Shown here: one piece after another, positions 32,194-40,295 of the stretch | Layout: each line of letters starts with the position of its first letter | How positions within the stretch are numbered: position 1 is the first letter of the stretch | NCBI RefSeq assembly: GCF_015752205.1 | Contig: NZ_JADOVG010000011.1 | Span: 62,001 to 126,000 of the forward strand | Length of the DNA: 64,000 nucleotides | Source: Polaromonas sp. CG_9.7 | GTDB lineage: Bacteria > Pseudomonadota > Gammaproteobacteria > Burkholderiales > Burkholderiaceae_C | Reading direction: 5' to 3' | Notes under the pieces: model-generated | What the model saw: only the letters and a program-made list of their open reading frames with translations | What the model was told of the DNA's origin: nothing | The model's database searches: none | Position numbers and translations under genes: made by a program

Positions 32194-33222
32194 ATGAGCC
32201 GTTCCTCTCCCGATTCGTCCCCGCCACTGCTGCCGCCCGTTGGCCAGGGTTCGGCGCAGTCTGCGCACCTGCCGGACCGCAGCATTCCTGAAAACATGGC
32301 TGGTCTGGAATTCAAGGCTCGGCTTTTGCTGCTGTTCATGCTGCTGCTGGTTTGCAGTTCCGCGCTGTATGTGCTTTATGCACGTGGTGTTTTTGAAAGC
32401 ACGCAGCGACTGGTGCTAATGGCCGAGGATTCCGAAGGCGTCGTGGTTGGCATGGACATGACTTTTGCCGGCTTTCCGATCGGCCGGGTGCGACGCATTG
32501 AACTGGCCGAAGACGGCAAGGCACGCATTTTGGTCGATGTAGCCGAAAAGGACGCCCACTGGCTGCGCAGCAGCAGCGTTTTCACGCTCGTCAAGGGCAT
32601 TGTCGGCGGACCCAACATTCGCGCCTACACCGGGCTGCTGAACGATCCGCCCCTGCCCAAGGATGCAGTGCGAACCGTTTTGCAGGGCGACGCCAGCGCA
32701 GAAATTCCCAGGGTCATTGCCGCCGCCAAGGAACTGATTGACAACCTCAACAGCCTGACCGGGAGCAGCGGCTCGGTGGGCGCCAGCCTGGCCAACCTGC
32801 AGGTGCTGACCGAACGACTCAACGGCCCTGGCGGTGCCCTCACGGTGCTGCTTGGCAGCGAAGCCGAGGCCAGGAAGTTTTCTGCCACGCTGGACCGCAC
32901 CAATTCTTTACTCGCCAAGCTCGATGGCATCGCGGCCAAGACCGATACCCAGGTGTTTGGCGACAAGGGCGTGCTGCCCGCAACCCGCGCCACGGTGCTG
33001 CAACTCAATGCCATGCTGGGCGAGGCGCGCACCAGCCTTCAAAAGGTCGATGCCATTTTGGTCAATGCCCAGGCGATCACGTCGAATGCCAAAGAAGCCA
33101 CGAACGACCTGGGCGCCTTGCGTGGGGATGTCGAAGCCAGCCTGCGCAAGGTCGAAGGCCTGGTCAGCGAGATCAACCGCAAATGGCCGTTTGCACGGGA
33201 TGCAGAAATGAAGCTGCCATGA
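32194..33222 (+). CDS. MlaD-like MCE-domain protein
   Basis: The 342-residue protein has one N-terminal membrane anchor (about 42-64) and a periplasmic MCE domain (about 70-150; DSEGVVVGMDMTFAGFPIGR is the typical glycine-rich entry). An extended helical C-terminus of about 150 residues follows, which in family members can form a tunnel. It probably binds lipid for the MlaE-like permease upstream. It overlaps the lipoprotein gene by ATGA. The proline-rich N-terminus before the anchor is longer than usual. Confidence 0.88.
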   Translation: MSRSSPDSSPPLLPPVGQGSAQSAHLPDRSIPENMAGLEFKARLLLLFMLLLVCSSALYVLYARGVFESTQRLVLMAEDSEGVVVGMDMTFAGFPIGRVRRIELAEDGKARILVDVAEKDAHWLRSSSVFTLVKGIVGGPNIRAYTGLLNDPPLPKDAVRTVLQGDASAEIPRVIAAAKELIDNLNSLTGSSGSVGASLANLQVLTERLNGPGGALTVLLGSEAEARKFSATLDRTNSLLAKLDGIAAKTDTQVFGDKGVLPATRATVLQLNAMLGEARTSLQKVDAILVNAQAITSNAKEATNDLGALRGDVEASLRKVEGLVSEINRKWPFARDAEMKLP

Positions 33223-33893
33223 AAAATTGCCCTGTGACGATGAAGCTGGTGTTTGCACTCGGCACCGTTTGGGTCCTGGCCGCTTGCAGCAGCGCACCCA
33301 GGCCGCCGGACTGGCAAGTCGAAGCCAAGGGTTCCATGGAGCGTTCGGTCGCCGCCTATCTGGAAGGCAACAGCCGCGTCGAAGCCGCTGAACTGGCGCG
33401 TGCGCGCAGCCAGTTGTCGCGCACCGGCCGGCCCGACCTGCTGGCCACCGCCGAACTCCTGCATTGCGCCAGCCGGGTGGCCAGCCTGGTGTTCGAGCCT
33501 TGCGCGGGCTTCGAGCCGCTCCGGGCGGATGCGACAGCCTCCCAGCGTGCCTATGGCGACTACCTGCGGGGACAGGTGCAGGTTGACAGCATCGCCTTGC
33601 TGCCGCCCGCCCAGCGCGCCGCAGCAGCGGGTGATACCGGAACGCTTGCGGGCATTGCCGATCCGCTGTCGCAGCTTCTGGCAGCCAGCGTGCTGCTGCA
33701 GACCGGCCGCGCCAGTCCGTCCGTGATTGCTTTGGCAATTGACACGGCTTCCGCTCAGGGCTGGCGGCGTCCGCTGCTGGCCTGGTTAGGGGTTCAGCTC
33801 CAGCGGGCAGAGCAGGGCGGCGACGCGCAAGAGGCGGCCCGTCTGCGCCGTCGCATTGCCATCGCACAAGGTCCGGATGCGACCGTTAAATAA
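33219..33893 (+). CDS. Putative lipoprotein coupled to the MCE gene
   Basis: The 224-residue protein has a lipoprotein signal peptide with lipobox VLAAC (acylated Cys23), then a helix-rich, Ala-rich mature part resembling a repeat or TPR-like solenoid. The start at 33219 overlaps the MCE stop; ATG 33240 is an alternative giving a shorter signal peptide. I do not recognise a family and see no DUF330/PqiC features. Position suggests an accessory outer- or inner-membrane part of the lipid transport system. Confidence 0.75.
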   Translation: MKNCPVTMKLVFALGTVWVLAACSSAPRPPDWQVEAKGSMERSVAAYLEGNSRVEAAELARARSQLSRTGRPDLLATAELLHCASRVASLVFEPCAGFEPLRADATASQRAYGDYLRGQVQVDSIALLPPAQRAAAAGDTGTLAGIADPLSQLLAASVLLQTGRASPSVIALAIDTASAQGWRRPLLAWLGVQLQRAEQGGDAQEAARLRRRIAIAQGPDATVK

Positions 33894-33910
33894 TTCGGGA
33901 AGGACAAAAA

Positions 33911-34213
33911 ATGAGCTACACCCTCAAACTTTACGCTTTCGAAGACGCCAGCCCGCAGCAGCTTGCGGCCGCCGAGCAGCGTTTTCGCAAGGCGCTGGAC
34001 GCGTCGCTGGGCGACGCCAGCCTGGTGGCGCCGGTGTATGGCGCGTATTGCCGCATGGTCACAATCTACGGCGAACACCCGGCGCAAGATGTGTTGTCGC
34101 CTGAAGAGCTGGAAATCTTCACCCAGTGGCAGGCCGCCGAATCCGCCGCCCTGACCGCCGCGCTGGGACCGCACCGCTACATGGGTGATGCGCAGTTCGA
34201 GATAGGCCTCTGA
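33911..34213 (+). CDS. Hypothetical protein, 100 residues
   Basis: A good ribosome binding site (GGAAGGA) precedes ATG 33911. The protein is acidic and lacks signal or membrane segments; it is predicted mainly helical with a beta start (YTLKLYAFEDAS). Codon use matches the neighbours. No family is recognised. It lies 17 bases after the lipoprotein gene, so it may be the last gene of that operon. Confidence 0.7.
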   Translation: MSYTLKLYAFEDASPQQLAAAEQRFRKALDASLGDASLVAPVYGAYCRMVTIYGEHPAQDVLSPEELEIFTQWQAAESAALTAALGPHRYMGDAQFEIGL

Positions 34214-34291
34214 TCGGGCTGGCGCGTTTATTTGTGAGTATAAATAATTTTTATATTGCCAAATACGTCTTTTCCGCACGACTGGCATACC

Positions 34292-34321
34292 AAAGCAGCT
34301 ATAAATTCAGTAGCTAAAAGC
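34292..34321. repeat. Short palindromic repeat copy, intergenic
   Basis: AAAGCAGCTATAAATTCAGT followed by AGCTAAAAGC is a clear member of the dispersed palindromic family. It lies in the 236-bp gap between two hypothetical genes, which otherwise shows only an AT-rich tract near 34231-34262. Confidence 0.65.
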
Positions 34322-34449
34322 ACTCTGCCGCCTTGAGCCTGGTCACGCGGTGGATCGGCTTTGAGGTCACAGTAAAATTCGCATCCCCATCCCGAATCCC
34401 TTTTGTGCATGCCCTTTTGCGGCGTGGTTTTTGACCTGAGTGAAGCGCC

Positions 34450-34974
34450 TTGACTGATTCCCACCCCACCCCGCCAGATTCCGGCAACGAATCTTCTTCA
34501 ACTGACCCCGTCAAAATCCAGGAGCCGCGTTTGTGGAGCGGCGACGGCTGGACCGCCCGGGTTCTCAAGAACGAAGACGACGACGGCTGGGCCGTGGCCA
34601 TGGTCAAGGACGGCGAGCCCGAGCCGGCGCTGGTCGGCCCCTGGACCATGGGGCGCGACAAGAAAAACCCCAAGCCGCTGGACGTCAATGCCTTCAACAC
34701 GCTGGTCAAGACTGCTTCGGAGTTTGTTCGCCGGCATGAGCAGCAACTGCATGCCAGCTTGCACCAGCGCATCACGGTGACGGCGAATGCCGCACGCATC
34801 ACGGTGTCTCTCGACATCGTTCCTGATGAAGACCATCCACACGCCGTCTTGAGTGCCCACGACGAGACCGGTGAACTGCTGGCCGAAGTTCGTGTGGCGC
34901 CGTCGTTCAAGCTGAACCGCGCCAGTGCCGTTGCCTGGGCCGAAGGCGGCTTCATCAAGCCGGCAGACCGATGA
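34450..34974 (+). CDS. Hypothetical protein coupled to the Hsp70-like gene
   Basis: The 174-residue protein has a disordered N-terminus rich in Pro, Ser and Asp (about 1-25). A compact domain with the motifs WTARVLKNEDDDGWAVAMVK and LVGPWTMGRDKKNPKPLD follows. TTG at 34450 is the first possible start after an in-frame TGA at 34441, and there is no ATG before the conserved-looking domain. The end overlaps the Hsp70 gene (ATGA), so the two are probably made together and may interact. No family is recognised. Confidence 0.75.
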   Translation: MTDSHPTPPDSGNESSSTDPVKIQEPRLWSGDGWTARVLKNEDDDGWAVAMVKDGEPEPALVGPWTMGRDKKNPKPLDVNAFNTLVKTASEFVRRHEQQLHASLHQRITVTANAARITVSLDIVPDEDHPHAVLSAHDETGELLAEVRVAPSFKLNRASAVAWAEGGFIKPADR

Positions 34975-36248
34975 GTGGCCTGCTGGAGCCGGCGGCGCCG
35001 GTGGCCGCCTGCGGCATTGACTTTGGCACGTCTAATTCCACTGCCGGCTGGAGCCGCCCGGGCCAGCGCACCTTGCTGGCGCTGGAGGACGGCAAGCTGA
35101 CGCTGCCGTCGGTGATTTTTTTCCATGCCGAAGATGCGCATGTCAGTTATGGCCGCGCCGCGTTGGCCGATTACCTGGAGGGTCATGAAGGCCGGATGAT
35201 GCGGTCGCTGAAAAGCCTGCTCGGCACGTCAATGATGGACGAATACACCGAGGTGGCGGGCCGCGCCGTGCCGTTTCGCGCGCTGCTGGCCCAGTTCATC
35301 GGCGAACTCAAGCGCCGGGCCGAACAGGCAGCGGGGCAGGAATTCACCCGCGCGGTACTGGGCAGGCCGGTGTTTTTCGTCGATGACGACGCGGCGGCCG
35401 ACCGGCGCGCGCAAGACACGCTGGAAGACATTGCCCGCCAGGCGGGCCTGCGCGACATTGCCTTCCAGTACGAACCCATTGCGGCCGCGTTTGACTACGA
35501 GTCACAAATCTCGCGCGAGGAACTGGTGCTGGTGGTGGATATTGGCGGCGGCACGTCCGACTTCACCCTGATTCGCGTCGGCCCCGAGCGTGCGAAGTGC
35601 GCCGAGCGGCGGGATGACATCCTGGCGACTAGCGGCGTGCATATTGGCGGCACCGATTTCGACAAGGCACTGAGCCTGGCCAGCATGATGCCGATGTTGG
35701 GGCTGGGCAGCCTGCTCAAAAGCGGGCGCGAAATGCCGTCCAGCCACTACTTCAACCTGGCGACCTGGCACACCATCAACTTGGCGTACACCAAGAAAGC
35801 CTGGGCGGAAATAACCGAACTGCACCGTGATGCAGCAGACCGGCTCAAGATGGAACGGCTGCAAAGCCTGGTGCGAGAACGCGCCGGCCACTGGCTTGCG
35901 CTTCAGGTCGAAGACGCCAAGATTGCGCTGTCAAATGCCGAAGCAGCGCAGATCGATATCGGACGAATTTCAGCGGGTGAAACCGTGAACCTGCATCGGG
36001 CAGAACTGGACCGGTCGATTGACGGGCTGGTAAATTCTGTCGAGCAGACTGTTGCCCGGCTGTTGGTCGATGCCGGCATCACCGCCTCAGGCATCGACAC
36101 GGTGTTTTTTACCGGCGGCTCCAGCGGCGTTCCTTTGCTGCGAGAGCGGGTACTGGCGCTGACGCCGCAGGCCCGCTGCGTTGAAGGAGACTTGTTCGGC
36201 AGCATCGGCGCCGGCCTGGCGCTCGATGCACAGCGAAAGTTTGCCTGA
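34971..36248 (+). CDS. Hsp70-family protein, YegD-like
   Basis: This 425-residue protein is an actin-fold ATPase of the Hsp70 class. It shows phosphate-1 CGIDFGTSNSTAGW, phosphate-2 VLVVDIGGGTSDFTLIR and the adenosine motif VFFTGGSSGVPLLRE. It ends soon after the nucleotide-binding domain, with no room for a classical substrate-binding domain and lid, as in E. coli YegD. There is no adjacent dnaJ or grpE. The coupled upstream orphan may be its client or regulator. Function is unknown. Confidence 0.9.
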   Translation: MSGLLEPAAPVAACGIDFGTSNSTAGWSRPGQRTLLALEDGKLTLPSVIFFHAEDAHVSYGRAALADYLEGHEGRMMRSLKSLLGTSMMDEYTEVAGRAVPFRALLAQFIGELKRRAEQAAGQEFTRAVLGRPVFFVDDDAAADRRAQDTLEDIARQAGLRDIAFQYEPIAAAFDYESQISREELVLVVDIGGGTSDFTLIRVGPERAKCAERRDDILATSGVHIGGTDFDKALSLASMMPMLGLGSLLKSGREMPSSHYFNLATWHTINLAYTKKAWAEITELHRDAADRLKMERLQSLVRERAGHWLALQVEDAKIALSNAEAAQIDIGRISAGETVNLHRAELDRSIDGLVNSVEQTVARLLVDAGITASGIDTVFFTGGSSGVPLLRERVLALTPQARCVEGDLFGSIGAGLALDAQRKFA

Positions 36249-36534
36249 ACGTCCGGCCGGGTGATGGCAACCTATTTGTCGTTCGTGCGGGTCTTGAAAG
36301 TGGCTTGGGGGACGTGTTGTCCTTCTTTATTCGGCAGCATGCAGGCCCTTGGTTGATAGGGAAAATATGAAAAGGAGTTCAGCCTGCCACTGTGCCATGC
36401 AATTTTTCTGTCAACTTTCGTTAAGGTTTTTACAGTCTTATCCGTGGATGTCGGGCGCAAATGCACTCAAAATTTAAACTCGTGGCAACCCTCGGGTTAC
36501 CTGCCTTTCAAATTTTTTTGAACAAGGAATTGCA
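36249..36534. promoter_or_regulatory. Intergenic region upstream of the phasin gene
   Basis: This 286-bp region is moderately AT-rich. It contains a near-palindrome, GGCAACCC-tc-GGGTTACC (36484-36501, one mismatched pair), 33 bases before the phasin ATG, a possible repressor site. A GGAA-type ribosome binding site (AAGGAA at 36523-36528) is present. No confident promoter is seen. Confidence 0.4.
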
Positions 36535-37014
36535 ATGATCACGAAAGTAAAGAACAGCACTGCCCAGCCTGCTGAAAGCCATCCGCCGAATATTCTTTCG
36601 GAACTGGGTCGCCATCATCTTGCCTTGGTGGTTGATGGCACCACGGTCATGTGCCGCGGCAGTGAGGCTCTGCGAAAAATCCAGCAAAATGCTGCGCACG
36701 AAGCTTCGGTTTTCCACGAAGAAACAGCGCAAAGACTTTTCGTCTCATGCCAGCCTGCCGAACTCATGGCAATCCAGTCCGAACTTCTGCGTTTCGCAGT
36801 GCAGAGCGCGGGAAAATACTGGCAGCAAGTGGCCGCAAACGCGATGCAGACTCAAGTGGAAATGATCAAAAGCGTGACCCACGTTCTGGAGCGCGAAAAA
36901 GACACAGGGACCAAGTCACCAATGGAAGTCCTTCAGTCTGCCATGCCGCCGCTGGCCAGCAGTTTCTTTCCGATGACGGCCCATGTGCCGGATGGTCAGT
37001 CGCTGCATTCCTGA
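36535..37014 (+). CDS. Phasin-family protein
   Basis: The 159-residue all-helical amphipathic protein carries the phasin signature region (ESELLRF-like text AIQSELLRFAVQSAGKYWQQ and a long helix around 35-125). Phasins coat polyhydroxyalkanoate granules. No pha synthesis genes are nearby, so it may serve PHA or act as a general granule/stress protein. It has its own upstream region and stands alone. Confidence 0.75.
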   Translation: MITKVKNSTAQPAESHPPNILSELGRHHLALVVDGTTVMCRGSEALRKIQQNAAHEASVFHEETAQRLFVSCQPAELMAIQSELLRFAVQSAGKYWQQVAANAMQTQVEMIKSVTHVLEREKDTGTKSPMEVLQSAMPPLASSFFPMTAHVPDGQSLHS

Positions 37015-37161
37015 CATTCCGTCCCGCTGCCTGCGTGCAGCAGTATCCCTGGAAGTTTCAAGCACGGTTCTTGCGGGCCGTTCCTTGCGTTCTGGCTGGC
37101 TTAGCCAAGCGCCTTTGCATGAGAAAATGACTGTCCCATCACCTTATGCATCGGAGTCCGG

Positions 37162-37626
37162 ATGAATTTTGCGACCGACCTTGCGACCGTGACCCACGGC
37201 ATACAACTGGCTGTCGCCCCTGTTTTTCTGTTGACTGCCGTATCCGGCATGATCGGTGCCGTGGCAGGGCGACTGGCACGGATCATCGACCGGGCCAGAT
37301 TTCTTGAAGGCCGGCTTGAAAGCGGTGATGTCGAACCAGTGCGCGCCGCCAGGATGTATGACGAACTGCGCCGACTCAGGCACCGGGGCTGGTTGGTCAA
37401 TGGCTGCCTGGCCCTGCTGACGTTTTGCGCCATTTTGATTGGCACTACCATCGTCTTGCTGTTTTTGGGCGAAACCAGCGAATTGCCAATTTTCAAGATC
37501 GCGACCGTTTGCTTTCTGGCTGGCGTCATGTGTTTTCTGTCCGCGCTGGTCTGCTTTCTGGCGGAAACACTGCTGGCAACGCATTTGTTGAAGTTCGCGG
37601 AATTGCCCGCGCCAGTCAAACCATGA
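37162..37626 (+). CDS. DUF2721-family membrane protein
   Basis: The 154-residue protein has three hydrophobic segments (about 15-36, 78-102, 110-138) separated by a basic loop containing RLARIIDRARFLEGRL. This matches the DUF2721 pattern. Function is unknown; inner-membrane location is inferred. It is 147 bases from the phasin gene and reads as a single gene. Confidence 0.8.
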   Translation: MNFATDLATVTHGIQLAVAPVFLLTAVSGMIGAVAGRLARIIDRARFLEGRLESGDVEPVRAARMYDELRRLRHRGWLVNGCLALLTFCAILIGTTIVLLFLGETSELPIFKIATVCFLAGVMCFLSALVCFLAETLLATHLLKFAELPAPVKP

Positions 37627-37672
37627 AGAAACCATAAAGAATTGCCGGGTGGCGCTTTGCTGTCATGGTTTC

Positions 37673-37707
37673 GTTGCTATCAATAAAAAATTTATTTGTG
37701 ATACTTG
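37673..37707. repeat. Degenerate short palindromic repeat, intergenic
   Basis: TTGCTATCAATAAA followed by TTTATTTGTGATAC is an imperfect palindrome of the dispersed family, in the 248-bp gap between the DUF2721 gene and the convergent HpaB-like gene. The rest of the gap shows nothing I can assign. Confidence 0.5.
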
Positions 37708-37874
37708 TTCAAACCAAGCGAAGGAACGTGTCTTCTTTTCAGCGGCCTGTGTTTTGGCGTGGGTGTTTTCACCTTGACCCTGGAATGGTTTTGTAAATCC
37801 TGCGTTTCTGGCATCCACGCATGCCGGAATCCCTGGATTACTTGACAAACAGGGGCCCACCCCGGTTTGAGCGG

Positions 37875-39536
37875 CTACTCACCAACTCGGGGAACGCCAG
37901 CGCGCCGTGAGGGCAGGTTCGCCTGAACCTCCGGCAAATCGACCATCACCGGCTGGCCGGGCGTGGTGCAGCCGGTATCGCAGCATTTGCCGGGCTGGCG
38001 GTTTTTGGTGATGGCGCGTTGCGGGTCGTGCGGCGCTGCGGCAGGCGAGCCATCGGCGGCAATGCCGCGCTCCAAAATCCGCTCTACCAGTTCCACCTTC
38101 GATCCGATCGGGTAGTTGCGGTAGATTTCCTGTTTCATGGCCGCAGGGGATCCGCCGCCGTGCAGGCTGATCACGCTGTACCAGCCGCCCTGGTAGCCGG
38201 CCGTCAGGTCTTCGATAAACCGCGCGGTTTCGATCCGCTGCTCGTAGGGTACGTCCGGATTGGCGCGCAGCACTTCCGACAGTTTCGCCCCGGTTTCGGG
38301 GTTGTGGTCTTCATCCGGGCCGGGCAGGGTGACAATCAGCCCGCCGCTCACGTAGTGGGCAATCCGGTGCATGTCGTAGATCTTGGTGGCCAGCAGCAGC
38401 TTGCCGATATTGGAAAATACCGGGTCAGGCATGAAGGTCTGGCTATGGACATCTGGCTTGCCATACACGCTGGCGGCCACGCCGCAGGCATAAAAACTTT
38501 CGGTGATGGTGATCAACTCGACCATCTGCTCGCGTAAATGCGTTTCCTTGCCTGGATCGAACCCGTTCGCCTCGCACATCAGCGCGCCGGCGCCAATCAG
38601 CAGGTCGCCGAATCCGGCGCGCGCACCAATGCAGGTGTGGCGGTGGTGCGTGGCGTAGCTGTAGGTCAGGTGGCCCGAATGCTCCCATTCGCCAGCGTAA
38701 AACACGCTGTCCCACGGCACGAATACCCGCTCGAACATCACCACGCCCGTGCTCTGGCCGTACTTGCGGCTGAACAGTGGCTCGCCATGCTCGACCTTCT
38801 CTCCGGGCCGCCCAGCTGGGCGCGCAATGATGGTGATCCCGGGCGCATCAACCGGCACGGCGCAGCAGACGGCAAAGTCGGCGTCCTCCTTGCCCATGTT
38901 GCGGCATGGCATGACAAGCAATTCATGCACATACGGCGCGCCGGTCACGATGGCCTTGGTGCCCGAGATGACGATTCCTTTGGCATTGCGCTCGACGACG
39001 TGCAGGTAGCTGTCCACGTTGGCCTGCTCGTGCGGGCGCCGGCTGCGGTCGCCCTTGGCATCGGTCATCGCAATGCCCAGCGTCAGGTCCTGGTCCTGCA
39101 CGCGGTGCAGGTAGTTCAGGAAACGGGCGGTGTTCTCACCGGTGCCGCGTGCGTCGTCGATGCGGCTTGAGACCTGGCCGATGGCGTTGAGCGCGTCGTG
39201 CGTCAGGTAGCGCTGGGCGCAGCCGGTTTCCTGGCAGACCAGCCGCACGGCCTCCAGCTTGTTCAGCAGGTCGCCGCTGCTGGTGTTGATGTGGCTCAAG
39301 CGGTTGACACGCTTGCCGCTGGTGTGTTGCACGGCGGTCATGACAGGCGCGTATTTTTCCTTCAGCGCGTAGTCGTAGGTCAGCGCAATTGCATTGATGC
39401 CGGGGCCAAATCCGCGCTCGTCGGCCACGCTGTCAACCTGCCGGCCGTCAAGAAAAACGCGCGGCTTGTAGCGGCGCAGCGATTCGCGGTAGTCGGCGCC
39501 GGACATTAGCGCGGGGGCGGGGGCGGGTGCATTCAT
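37875..39536 (-). CDS. HpaB/AbfD-superfamily flavoprotein (4-hydroxyphenylacetate 3-hydroxylase family)
   Basis: The 553-residue protein has the acyl-CoA-dehydrogenase-like fold of this family (GTKAIVTGAPYVHELLVMP, FERVFVPWDSVFYAGEW, IGARAGFGDLLIGAGALM). It resembles 4-hydroxybutyryl-CoA dehydratase, but of that enzyme's cluster ligands C-x3-C and H-x6-C only one Cys (106) and the His (298) line up; the others read Tyr110 and Ala305. A dehydratase role is therefore doubtful, and a flavin-dependent hydroxylase or another reaction is more likely. An unusual C-terminal tail (about residues 490-553) carries CCDTGC at 518-523. Start 39536 is chosen over 39575 because the extra residues lie in the operator region. 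It is divergent from a TetR gene. Confidence 0.8.
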   Translation of the reverse strand: MNAPAPAPALMSGADYRESLRRYKPRVFLDGRQVDSVADERGFGPGINAIALTYDYALKEKYAPVMTAVQHTSGKRVNRLSHINTSSGDLLNKLEAVRLVCQETGCAQRYLTHDALNAIGQVSSRIDDARGTGENTARFLNYLHRVQDQDLTLGIAMTDAKGDRSRRPHEQANVDSYLHVVERNAKGIVISGTKAIVTGAPYVHELLVMPCRNMGKEDADFAVCCAVPVDAPGITIIARPAGRPGEKVEHGEPLFSRKYGQSTGVVMFERVFVPWDSVFYAGEWEHSGHLTYSYATHHRHTCIGARAGFGDLLIGAGALMCEANGFDPGKETHLREQMVELITITESFYACGVAASVYGKPDVHSQTFMPDPVFSNIGKLLLATKIYDMHRIAHYVSGGLIVTLPGPDEDHNPETGAKLSEVLRANPDVPYEQRIETARFIEDLTAGYQGGWYSVISLHGGGSPAAMKQEIYRNYPIGSKVELVERILERGIAADGSPAAAPHDPQRAITKNRQPGKCCDTGCTTPGQPVMVDLPEVQANLPSRRAGVPRVGE

Positions 39537-39567
39537 TAGAATTTTCCTGTAGTGGGTTCCAAATAAT

Positions 39568-39602
39568 TTAAACACTGTTCAATTTAATTATCAAGTGTTT
39601 AA
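39568..39602. promoter_or_regulatory. Candidate TetR operator
   Basis: A perfect inverted repeat TTAAACACT (39568-39576) / AGTGTTTAA (39594-39602) with a 17-bp AT-rich spacer lies between the divergent HpaB-like and TetR genes. It is 32 bp from one start codon and 42 bp from the other, as expected for autoregulation by the adjacent repressor. Confidence 0.65.
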
Positions 39603-39644
39603 TTTTGCGTGGTTGCTCCACCTGTTTCCGCTTATATTCAGGCC

Positions 39645-40295
39645 ATGCAAGCCAAAATTCAACGCCAACAGGCCCTGAACGACTCGCGCCGGGCGCTGAT
39701 GCTGGACGCTGCGCGTTCGGTGTTCCAGCGGCTCGGCATCGAAGGTGCGAGCATCCGGGAAATCGCCAAGGCTGCCGGCTACACGCCCGGTGCCATCTAT
39801 TCTTATTTTGAAAACAAGGAAGCGATCTACGGTGCGTTGCTGGCTGAATCGCTGGAGCGGCTGAACAACGTGGTCGATACCGCCGATGCGCCTGACGGTT
39901 CGGCGGCTGATGTTCTAAGGGCCAAAGCCAGCGCCTGGTTCGGCTTTTATGCCGCCAATCCGCGCGACCTGGACCTGGGCTTTTACCTGGTGCAGGGCAT
40001 GCAGCCGCGCGGGCTGAATGCTGATCTCAATGTCCAGCTCAATGACCGCCTGCACGATGCGCTGCGTCCGTGCGAAGCGGCATTACAGGCAATGGGGCTG
40101 ACGCCGCACGAATCGCTGCGTGAAAACACCGCACTGTTTGCCCACGGCGTCGGCCTGTTGTTGCTTCAGCACACCGGTCGCATTCGCATGTTCGGCCAGG
40201 ACGCCACCGACCTTTTCAACCGTTACCTTGACGATTTGTCCGCTCGTCTGGCCCGTGGCCAGGACGCCTGCAACCCAAGCTGGAGACTCTCATGA
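39645..40295 (+). CDS. TetR/AcrR-family transcriptional regulator
   Basis: The protein has an N-terminal TetR DNA-binding domain (RRALMLDAARSVFQRLGIEG, then ASIREIAKAAGYTPGAIYSY and FENKEAIYGALL, about residues 14-60). A divergent ligand-binding half follows. ATG 39645 gives 216 residues; a GTG at 39609 is possible but would place the start next to the operator repeat. It overlaps the acyl-CoA dehydrogenase gene by ATGA. It likely controls itself and both divergent genes, perhaps with an acyl-CoA or aromatic ligand. Confidence 0.9.
   Translation: MQAKIQRQQALNDSRRALMLDAARSVFQRLGIEGASIREIAKAAGYTPGAIYSYFENKEAIYGALLAESLERLNNVVDTADAPDGSAADVLRAKASAWFGFYAANPRDLDLGFYLVQGMQPRGLNADLNVQLNDRLHDALRPCEAALQAMGLTPHESLRENTALFAHGVGLLLLQHTGRIRMFGQDATDLFNRYLDDLSARLARGQDACNPSWRLS

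Noticed and set aside
37875..39536. Calling the HpaB-like gene 4-hydroxybutyryl-CoA dehydratase (abfD)
   Set aside because: Two of the cluster ligands expected for that enzyme are replaced, so the specific function is not supported.
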